In this document: one piece after another, positions 7,138 to 12,667 of the stretch
Numbering within the stretch: position 1 is the first letter of the stretch
Layout: each line of letters begins with the position of its first letter
From: Planctomycetota bacterium
GTDB lineage: Bacteria > Planctomycetota > PUPC01 > JACPCR01
DNA length: 12,667 nucleotides
Direction of reading: 5' to 3'
Assembly: GCA_030740295.1 (NCBI GenBank)
Contig: JASLXP010000221.1
Span: 1-12,667 of the forward strand
Made by a program: the position numbers and the translations under genes
The notes under the pieces: generated by a model
What the model was told of the DNA's origin: nothing
The model's database searches: none
Seen by the model: the letters and a program-made list of their open reading frames with translations, nothing else

Positions 7138-8220
7138 ATGAGAATCACTTTCGTTGAAAGCTTCCGCGTTGAAATCCCCATCACGGATGAACAGCGCCAG
7201 AAGGGATACTACAACTCATCAGGCGTTACTCGCGTATCCACTGATGAAGGCATCACCGGATATGGATTCAGCGAAGTGGACGCTGATGCCGTGAGTGAAA
7301 TCCTTGTGGGGGGTGATCCGTTTCAGATAGAGCGTCACCTGCAGGCCGGACTCGACCAGTGGTATGGAGCGGAGAATGCCCTCTGGGACATTGTGGGCAA
7401 AGCCGCCGGATTGCCTTTGCACAGATTGCTCGGAGCCTGCCGCAACGTCATGCCACTCTATCTCACCTGCGTCTGGCCGGGCGCCGCAGACCAGACGGAC
7501 GTCACTCCCGTCCAACAGGCGGAAGATGTCAAGCGCTATGCCGAACACGGGTACCGAGCGGTAAAGTTTCGTTCCTGGAGACCGGACCCAATGGAAGATG
7601 TCGACGCGGTTCGAGAGATCCGCGAGAGGGTTGGCGGTCGTGACAAGATGGAGGTGATGATCGACCGGACCGGCGACTCACCCGGTCACAACTGGGACTA
7701 CGAGACTGCCCTGAAAGTTGCACGTGCCCTCGAGGAAGTGGATGCCACCTGGCTGGAAGAACCTTTCGTGCGCGGCGACGTTGAAATGCACGCCAGGCTG
7801 AGGGCGGAAACAGACATCGCCATCACCGGCGGGGAGCATCAGCCTCCGGAAGTCTATCACCGCTACCTGCAGGGCGAGGCATTCGACATCGTGCAGCCGC
7901 ACTGTGCCAATGTCTTCTCGACCTTGAAGAAAATAGCAGGGATGGCGGACCTGTTTGGTGTCGAGTGTATCTTCCACGGCTCACACGGGATGAACCTGAT
8001 TGGCTCGCTTCAGATCGGTGCCACCATCCCCAGTTGCCGGATGCAGGAGTTGGTGTTTACCACGCCGCCCGTGCTGCCCGAAGACGCGTGGTCTCCTTTG
8101 AACGCACTGGTCAAGTCCGAGAAACTGTTGAACGTGAAAGACGGCTCCGTTGAGATCCCGCAGGCGCCCGGTCTTGGCATCGAGATAGATGAGGACGCTA
8201 TCGATCGATTTCGAGTCTGA
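7138..8220 (+). CDS. Enolase-superfamily protein, mandelate racemase/muconate lactonizing type
   Basis: This 360-residue protein has a normal length for the family, with an N-terminal capping region (1-100) and a (beta/alpha)7beta barrel. Likely Mg2+ ligands are Asp176 in MIDRTGD, Glu207 in WLEEPF and Glu233 in GGEHQ; the 26-residue interval between the two glutamates equals that in mandelate racemase. Strand 2 has K143-F-R145 in place of K-x-K. His283 in FHGSHG sits where the barrel-strand-7 catalytic His of mandelate racemase falls, but the partner Asp is not there; QPHCANV (253-259) offers His255 or Cys256 instead. Members abstract the alpha proton of a carboxylate, often dehydrating sugar acids. 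The substrate is not assignable. GAGGAG lies about 9 nt before the ATG, and the gene is second in an operon with the acetoacetate decarboxylase-family gene. Confidence 0.88.
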   Translation: MRITFVESFRVEIPITDEQRQKGYYNSSGVTRVSTDEGITGYGFSEVDADAVSEILVGGDPFQIERHLQAGLDQWYGAENALWDIVGKAAGLPLHRLLGACRNVMPLYLTCVWPGAADQTDVTPVQQAEDVKRYAEHGYRAVKFRSWRPDPMEDVDAVREIRERVGGRDKMEVMIDRTGDSPGHNWDYETALKVARALEEVDATWLEEPFVRGDVEMHARLRAETDIAITGGEHQPPEVYHRYLQGEAFDIVQPHCANVFSTLKKIAGMADLFGVECIFHGSHGMNLIGSLQIGATIPSCRMQELVFTTPPVLPEDAWSPLNALVKSEKLLNVKDGSVEIPQAPGLGIEIDEDAIDRFRV

Positions 8221-8242
8221 TTCACAAAAACCAGCGAGATCC

Positions 8243-8271
8243 CGCCCCATCGAAATTATTTGGGTGGGGCG
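8243..8271. terminator. GC-rich inverted repeat in the convergent gap
   Basis: CGCCCCA at 8243-8249 pairs perfectly with TGGGGCG at 8265-8271, with a 15-nt AT-rich loop. It lies in the 94-nt gap between the convergent enolase-type and NHL genes. On the minus strand a TTTTT run follows about 13 nt after the stem, and there is none on the plus strand. It may act as a weak bidirectional terminator. Confidence 0.35.
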
Positions 8272-8314
8272 AATGATTGCACCGCTGTAACCGCCCTGCG
8301 GGTGACGACAACTA

Positions 8315-9283
8315 TCAACGTTTTCGCACGAATTTCTGAAGGACGTGACACTTCTCAGGGCTGGAGCCTGGTGTGACTTCGCCGACGTATAAGTCGCCGC
8401 TGGAATCGGAACAGATGCCATGTGGGCCGTAAAAGTCTCCCGGCGCATCGGGATGATCCCCGTTGCCCCATCGTGCCTGCAGCTCTCCCTCGGGGTTGAA
8501 TACGCTCACTCGGCCGCCTGGCGGATCGGAACTCGGCGCAGTGTCGCCTGGGAACAATCCGGCTTTATAGCCCAGCTCGGCAGTAAAGACGTTTTCCCGA
8601 TCGTCAATGTAGACCTGGCAGGGACGCGCCACGTCTTTCCACTCGGTCAGCAGTTCGCCATTGGAGGTGAAAATCTGGACGCGGCTGTTCTCGCGGTCCG
8701 CCACATAAACTCTGTCTTGACCGTCAATCGCAATGCCATGAGGAACATTGAATTGTCCGGGGCCTGACCCCGGCTCTCCCCACGACAGGAGCAGATCACC
8801 TTCCGGTGAAAACTTGTGAACTCGCGCGTTGCCGTACCCGTCCGACACATAGATCGACCCATCCGAGGCCAGTGCGGCACTTGTCGGGTAATTGAATGGC
8901 GGCGCGGCCCGTTGGATGGTCCGGTAGTCCAGGCCTTCGGCACCTGTATCGGACAGCGCCCCGCTGGTGCCCAGCTTCATCAACAGCTCTCCCTCTGGCG
9001 AGCATTTCTTGACGGTGTGATCGAAATCGTCTGAACAGTAAAGAGAGTCGTCCGGCCCGATGATGAGCCCGTGGGGCCGCACAAACATCCCCTCTCCCCA
9101 CGAAGACAGGAATTCGCCGTCGGGTCCGAAGACGATCATCGGATGCTCGCTTCGATTGAAAACGTAGACCCGGTCCCGGGAATCAACGGCCACTCCGGGA
9201 CATTGTCCAAGGCTCCAACCGTCCGGCAATTGCTCCCACCCGACGAGGGCCTCATAAGTGAACTGGCCTTGCCCTGTTTGCAT
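8315..9283 (-). CDS. Six-bladed NHL-repeat propeller protein, PAL-like histidine pattern
   Basis: The 322-residue protein has no signal peptide. Six NHL-type blades can be followed through their openings: PGVAVD (29), PHGLIIG (70), PTSAALAS (133), PHGIAID (181), PCQVYID (221) and PHGICSD (287). Each is followed by a D-x-x-V/L-Y-V strand and an F-x-P-E/D-G-E/D-L-L/Q turn. Blades 2, 4 and 6 carry His71, His182 and His288 in PHG motifs. This recalls peptidyl-alpha-hydroxyglycine alpha-amidating lyase, in which three histidines with similar spacing bind zinc, although many NHL proteins with this look have other or unknown roles. The start has a strong AAAGGAG seven bases upstream. It is the last of three co-directional genes and may process or bind a small metabolite with its neighbours. 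Confidence 0.82.
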   Translation of the reverse strand: MQTGQGQFTYEALVGWEQLPDGWSLGQCPGVAVDSRDRVYVFNRSEHPMIVFGPDGEFLSSWGEGMFVRPHGLIIGPDDSLYCSDDFDHTVKKCSPEGELLMKLGTSGALSDTGAEGLDYRTIQRAAPPFNYPTSAALASDGSIYVSDGYGNARVHKFSPEGDLLLSWGEPGSGPGQFNVPHGIAIDGQDRVYVADRENSRVQIFTSNGELLTEWKDVARPCQVYIDDRENVFTAELGYKAGLFPGDTAPSSDPPGGRVSVFNPEGELQARWGNGDHPDAPGDFYGPHGICSDSSGDLYVGEVTPGSSPEKCHVLQKFVRKR

Positions 9284-9424
9284 CAGATACTCCTTTCGTA
9301 TGATTTCAGCTTCGGCGCCGGCAGTGCCGACCTGAAACCGGTTACTCAGTGACTGCGAAAACGGTCGCCCTCAAAACGCGATTAAGAACCAAGCCATGCT
9401 CCGTGTGCCTCTACTGAGTCACTT

Positions 9425-10561
9425 TCAATACTCCCCATACTCCCTTGCCGTCTCGACCATCGTGAACAGATTTTCTAAAGGCGTCTCGCGACCGCACTGG
9501 TCGCCTGTGGAAAGGATGAAGCCTCCTCCTTCGGCGGCATCGTCGATAGCCTTTTTTGAGGCATCACGCACGTCGTCCGGCGTACCTCGCAGCATGACAG
9601 TTGTCGTATGAAGATTGCCCATGAGCGAGATTCTGTCGCCGAAGTCGCTCTTGACGCGTGCCAGATCGCAATCGCCCATGGGGGGATGTTCCAGGGGGTT
9701 GATGCTGTCGAGGTCTGTCTCCTCTGCGGCGATCTTGACGAGATCGTATTCCGGCCCACAGCAGTGAATCTGGCTTGGGGTGCCGGCCGCCTTGCAGAGG
9801 GCGGTGATCTCTTTGAGCGTGGGAAGGCAGAGCTCACGAAAGATCGGCTCCGGGTTGCCGATCATGTGGCCGGATATCCCGACCAGGATCAGGTCGGGAC
9901 GAAGCCCGAGACACCCCTTCAAACGCGTTATCGTCTGCTCTCTCTGTCGCTCGCAGCGCTCGATGACTTCGGAGTGGTTGTCGTAGTACTCGTATATCGT
10001 TTCAGGGATCCAAACCGCGAGTCCCGGAAGGCCAACGGACAGGGCCACAACACCATCATCGCCCATCATGCGATTGGCTTCGTGATATGCCTCGAGTCCG
10101 GAGAAGTGGGTACGACGCTGCACGTCTTCCCACTCCGCGGGTGGGCCGACGGGCAGGCCCACCTTGGCGGGCGGCACTCCATAGGTTGGTGAATCAGCGA
10201 TGTAGTAGACCGTGCAGTTATCTGACCATTTCCGCCTACCATCAATCTCAGCGTGGCGGCGCGTGTAGATGCGTTCGTCAGTTCTGGCAACGATCGCCTC
10301 CTGCCAGACTGGGTGCCCCTCGCGTGCCTCACGTTCGTATTCGAGCTCCAGCGGCACGGAGTAGAGCCAGCCATCAAGACCGAAGTGCTTGGCCGCGTTG
10401 ATGTATGCCTGCCACCAGGGAGGATCGTCGTACAGGTAGATGTCCCAGAACGGTTTCCCTGTGAGCTTGCAAGGCACCATGTTGGAGATGTCCGGGGCCA
10501 CCGGCACGGAGTCTGGTTGCCCGTTCATCATCGCGGTTAACATGCGTTCTTTTGATGTCAT
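9425..10561 (-). CDS. Uroporphyrinogen decarboxylase-family protein (MtaA/MtbA-like methyltransferase type)
   Basis: This protein has 378 residues, close to the family norm. The N-terminus TSKERMLTAMMNGQPDSVPV is the standard URO-D/MtaA opening. IHCCGP (265-270) supplies the H-x-C-G zinc motif (His266, Cys268), and GDQCGRETP (353-361) supplies the third ligand candidate, Cys356. This triad is typical of zinc-dependent corrinoid methyltransferases rather than haem-pathway HemE. GNLHTTTVMLRGTPDDV (315-331) is the usual conserved block near the C-terminus. The family transfers methyl groups between corrinoid proteins and thiols or handles methoxylated substrates. No corrinoid-binding protein gene lies in the window, so the acceptor is unknown. 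GGAGGGAAACA precedes the ATG. The gap to the upstream sialidase-like gene is 215 nt and to the downstream NHL gene 141 nt, so co-transcription is possible but not certain. Confidence 0.85.
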   Translation of the reverse strand: MTSKERMLTAMMNGQPDSVPVAPDISNMVPCKLTGKPFWDIYLYDDPPWWQAYINAAKHFGLDGWLYSVPLELEYEREAREGHPVWQEAIVARTDERIYTRRHAEIDGRRKWSDNCTVYYIADSPTYGVPPAKVGLPVGPPAEWEDVQRRTHFSGLEAYHEANRMMGDDGVVALSVGLPGLAVWIPETIYEYYDNHSEVIERCERQREQTITRLKGCLGLRPDLILVGISGHMIGNPEPIFRELCLPTLKEITALCKAAGTPSQIHCCGPEYDLVKIAAEETDLDSINPLEHPPMGDCDLARVKSDFGDRISLMGNLHTTTVMLRGTPDDVRDASKKAIDDAAEGGGFILSTGDQCGRETPLENLFTMVETAREYGEY

Positions 10562-10776
10562 TGTTTCCCTCCGGCACAGTTGACATTTTCAGCTCAACGA
10601 AACTCGGGCTCAGATGTGCTCTCGTCGTCAGTTGCATCCTATTGGATTCCGACGTGGCAGGGAATCCCATCTCGAGCGGGAGTGATGGGTGTCTGCGACC
10701 GAAAGGCCAGACCAATCTTCTTTCGAATCCGTGGAGGCCTCGGGCTGCGGCTCTGCCGCTTGGGGCATAGTTGGCA
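10562..10776 (-). other. Gap between sialidase-like and URO-D-like genes
   Basis: These 215 nt carry no gene that can be supported. A small perfect hairpin GCGGC-TCT-GCCGC lies at 10747-10759, soon after the sialidase-like stop codon, without a following T-tract. No promoter with both hexamers was found for the URO-D-like gene. Confidence 0.4.
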
Positions 10777-11904
10777 TTACTCGATGCGCAGTCTCGCAAA
10801 GCGGATGTGTGTGATGCATGCCTGGGTGCACCACCAACTGGCAAGTAACGAACCGCCGGGCATCCGAGCAAGATTGGGCTTTCCAAAGGCGATATTGTCG
10901 TGGCTGGCGGGATAATCCGGCACGCGCTCGCAGCCGAGATATTCTTGCCCAACCGCGTCCCAGAGCATGACCTCGCTCTTCCGATCCCAGGTCTTCCCCT
11001 CATCGTGCGACAGAAGAGCCAGGATGCCTGGCTTCATGTCCTCACGCCGGGTGTAGGCCGCGGCCAGCCGCCCGTCGCCAAGGTCGGCCACCCAACTGGT
11101 CTGTCCCGCGATGCCGGTAGGCTGCGGCTCTGACCAGCGTGTTGCCGTCTCATCGGAAACCGTAAAGTGGAGGTCGAAATCCTGCTGACCGCCGATCTGT
11201 TGGGTCCACTGGAGCGCACAGACGCGTCCATCAAGCATCCGCGTGTATCGCGAGTGGGAGAACATTCGCTCCCGGTTGTCCGCGCTGGGGAAATCAAGAC
11301 GTTCTCCCCAGCTCCTGCCTCGGTCGTCCGAGAAGAGCGCGTAGCCTTGTATATGGAGAGGGCGGGGGTCGTCCCAATCCTTCCATTGCTCGCAGGCCAG
11401 AAACCAGCGTCCGCTCTCAAGCTCGGTTATCTGGGACGGCGTGTCGGTGGTAGCTTGCTGCTGGAGTTCCATCACTTCGGGCGGGGACCAGGTTTGACCA
11501 CCGTCGTCGGATCGGAACAACAGATGCTCGGCGCGAATCATGCCGCCAGTTTTCGGATTCGCGACCAGCCGGTCGGGATTATGCGCGTCGTTGCGATAGG
11601 CGATAAGCACGAGCGAACCATCGCGCAATTTGGCACCGTGCGGCGCGGTGTAGTTGTAGGGCTGATCGTCGCGTGCGGGTTCCCAAACCAGCCCGTCCTG
11701 TTTCCAGGTGAGGCCACCATCAGTCGAGCGGAGTTTGGCCAGCACACCATCGGCGGAGTAGAAGGCCTGACCGCAGCGGTAAAAGCAAATCAGCTCAGTC
11801 TCGCTGAGCGGAACCACATTAGCCAGAAAAGCACACTCAGCTTTATAGCCCGGACGGGGGTTGCAGTACAGAACCCCCTCTTTCTCTATCACCAGCCGTT
11901 TCAT
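10777..11904 (-). CDS. Sialidase-like Asp-box (BNR) beta-propeller protein, no signal peptide
   Basis: This is a 375-residue protein with four clear Asp-box motifs of S-x-D-x-G-x-[TS]-W type: STDGGLTW (60-67), SDDGGQTW (132-139), SDDRGRSW (192-199) and SHDEGKTW (299-306). A degenerate fifth, SDETATRW, is at 250-257. That is the signature of six-bladed exo-sialidase/neuraminidase-fold proteins (BNR repeats). RNDAHNPD (104-111) and other Arg-containing blade edges could belong to an active site, but the arginine triad of true sialidases was not assigned, so hydrolysis of sialic acid is not shown. There is no signal peptide, so a cytoplasmic role on a released oligosaccharide or sugar acid is more likely than surface action. 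AAGGAGG ends five bases before the ATG. It is first in a minus-strand run with the URO-D-like and NHL genes. Confidence 0.82.
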   Translation of the reverse strand: MKRLVIEKEGVLYCNPRPGYKAECAFLANVVPLSETELICFYRCGQAFYSADGVLAKLRSTDGGLTWKQDGLVWEPARDDQPYNYTAPHGAKLRDGSLVLIAYRNDAHNPDRLVANPKTGGMIRAEHLLFRSDDGGQTWSPPEVMELQQQATTDTPSQITELESGRWFLACEQWKDWDDPRPLHIQGYALFSDDRGRSWGERLDFPSADNRERMFSHSRYTRMLDGRVCALQWTQQIGGQQDFDLHFTVSDETATRWSEPQPTGIAGQTSWVADLGDGRLAAAYTRREDMKPGILALLSHDEGKTWDRKSEVMLWDAVGQEYLGCERVPDYPASHDNIAFGKPNLARMPGGSLLASWWCTQACITHIRFARLRIE

Positions 11905-11932
11905 TCAGCCTCCTTCCGGCAAGAATGGCAGC

Positions 11933-11962
11933 AATGTATGACGCCAACGATTCAGTTTCCAA
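11933..11962 (-). promoter_or_regulatory. Weak candidate promoter for the sialidase-like gene cluster
   Basis: On the minus strand TTGGAA (11962-11957) is followed after 18 nt by TACATT (11938-11933), each matching 4 of 6 consensus positions. The start of transcription would be near 11926, about 22 nt before the ATG. The support is limited to these hexamers and the position. Confidence 0.25.
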
Positions 11963-12105
11963 CTCCACGTACGAATTCCTCAGAATGACGGAGAACTTTG
12001 CGACGCAACGCGAATGGATGGTTTGCGATTCTTTCCTGGAACCTCGACGGGGCTTTATCTGGTCGTTGAAATCTGAAGCCTGATATCCCGTATCCTGCCG
12101 GAGTC

Positions 12106-12114
12106 TGGTATATT
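12106..12114 (+). promoter_or_regulatory. Candidate extended -10 promoter for the secreted acidic protein gene
   Basis: TGGTATATT at 12106-12114 fits the extended -10 pattern TG-n-TATAAT with one mismatch in the hexamer. No good -35 is spaced at 17 nt. Transcription would start near 12121, leaving about 30 nt before the GTG at 12152. Confidence 0.35.
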
Positions 12115-12151
12115 CCGATCGGTGTCCCTGACCGCTGCGGGAGTTTACAGC

Positions 12152-12667
12152 GTGACAATTGCCTTACGTCTGACTCATTGCGCGCTTCTTATCGCCTCTC
12201 TGTGTGTTTGCTCACGGGCTGCGTCAGCCGAAATGCCGCTCGATGAAGACGAACTGCAGAAGCTGGTCGATGAATTCGATGCCCTTGGGCTCGACGTGGA
12301 AGACGAGGATGACGCAGAGGCGCTACCCGGGGAGCTTGACCTGCCCATACCGGAAGGTGATGGAGACGATGAACCGGCGAGTAATCGTCTGCTTGCACCT
12401 CCCGGCGCGGAAACTGCGGCACGCCAGACAGAGATCGTCGAGACTATGGTCGTCATCCCTGGTCGCGAGCGGAATGGCTGGCTTCTGAAGCTTCTCGGAT
12501 CGGAGTCAAATATTGCTCCGCATGTGAAGGATCGGATCGTGTCCGAGCTTTCGGTTTCCGCGGATGAATCAGCACTTCCCGCGCTGGGCAAAATGCTGAA
12601 GAGCTCCCATGGGCCGGTCGCTTTCTCGGCCGCACGAGTCATCGGTCATGTGGGTGGTAGGGACGCG
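12152..12667 (+). CDS. Secreted acidic protein with HEAT-like helices (3' end missing)
   Basis: The frame runs open to the window end, giving 172 visible residues. The GTG start at 12152 is chosen because GGGAG (12139-12143) lies 8 nt upstream; an upstream in-frame GTG at 12122 lacks such a site. Residues 1-26 form a signal peptide with Arg6, a hydrophobic core CALLIASLCV and an AASA cleavage site. Residues 27-80 are strongly acidic (stretches such as EDEDDAE and EGDGDDEP). From about residue 118 the sequence APHVKDRIVSELSV followed by ALPALGKMLKSSHG and AFSAARVIGHVGG has the paired-helix pattern of HEAT/PBS-lyase-type repeats, which usually serve protein binding. The function is unknown. It is divergent from the sialidase-like gene. 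Confidence 0.7.
   Translation, partial: MTIALRLTHCALLIASLCVCSRAASAEMPLDEDELQKLVDEFDALGLDVEDEDDAEALPGELDLPIPEGDGDDEPASNRLLAPPGAETAARQTEIVETMVVIPGRERNGWLLKLLGSESNIAPHVKDRIVSELSVSADESALPALGKMLKSSHGPVAFSAARVIGHVGGRDA

Noticed and set aside
7981..8448. Minus-strand frame of 155 codons across the enolase-type gene end and the convergent gap
   Set aside because: It overlaps two supported genes, includes the terminator-like inverted repeat and has no recognisable motif.
11167..11988. Plus-strand open frame of 273 codons opposite the sialidase-like gene
   Set aside because: The minus strand carries four Asp-box motifs and a strong ribosome binding site, so the plus frame is a shadow.
12175..12642. 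Ser-rich minus-strand frame of 155 codons at the window end
   Set aside because: Its Ser runs are the reverse reading of the acidic Asp/Glu codons of the plus-strand secreted protein, which has a signal peptide and a ribosome binding site.
1..12667. CRISPR array, tRNA, rRNA, transposon or phage genes
   Set aside because: No regularly spaced direct repeats, cloverleaf-like sequence, transposase or integrase motif, or long terminal inverted repeats were seen on either strand.

Overview
The window reads like a stretch of an environmental bacterium with roughly 55-60 % GC. The mix of genes is large secreted beta-propeller and beta-helix proteins, a C-terminal W-x-x-x-GPF ligand-binding-type domain, an MtaA/URO-D-like protein, a cytoplasmic Asp-box propeller and an enolase-superfamily dehydratase. 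Such mixes are common in uncultured polysaccharide- and metabolite-scavenging lineages (Planctomycetota/Lentisphaerota, Poribacteria, Latescibacterota, Hydrogenedentes and similar). This placement is inferred from gene content; there is no rRNA or other marker gene in the window.

Layout. (1) Bases 1-3285, plus strand: the 3' part of a very large secreted protein with 13 visible LVIVD-type propeller repeats, then beta-sandwich regions and a C-terminal W-GPF domain. (2) Bases 3295-6045, minus strand, convergent with it and only 9 nt away: a secreted right-handed parallel beta-helix protein that carries a YwqK/MORN_2-like repeat module near its N-terminus. An 8-bp inverted repeat sits across the two stop codons. 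(3) Bases 6046-6380: a divergent intergenic region with a candidate promoter for the beta-helix gene. (4) Bases 6381-8220, plus strand: a two-gene operon of an acetoacetate decarboxylase-family enzyme and an enolase-superfamily (mandelate racemase-like) enzyme. (5) Bases 8315-11904, minus strand: three co-directional genes, in transcription order an Asp-box sialidase-like propeller, a uroporphyrinogen decarboxylase/corrinoid methyltransferase-like protein, and a six-bladed NHL protein. (6) From 12152 to the window end, plus strand: the 5' part of a secreted acidic protein with HEAT-like helices, divergent from the sialidase-like gene.

How the parts may work together. The five genes between 6381 and 11904 show no signal peptides and look like soluble metabolic proteins: a Schiff-base decarboxylase-type enzyme, a dehydratase/racemase-type enzyme, a Zn-dependent methyl-transfer-type enzyme and two propellers. 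This suggests a small-molecule or sugar-acid catabolic locus, but the substrate cannot be read from the sequence. The genes at 1-6045 and after 12152 encode exported proteins. Several of these carry long Glu/Lys/Asp-rich insertions in otherwise structured regions. No tRNA, rRNA, CRISPR array, transposase, integrase or phage gene was seen.
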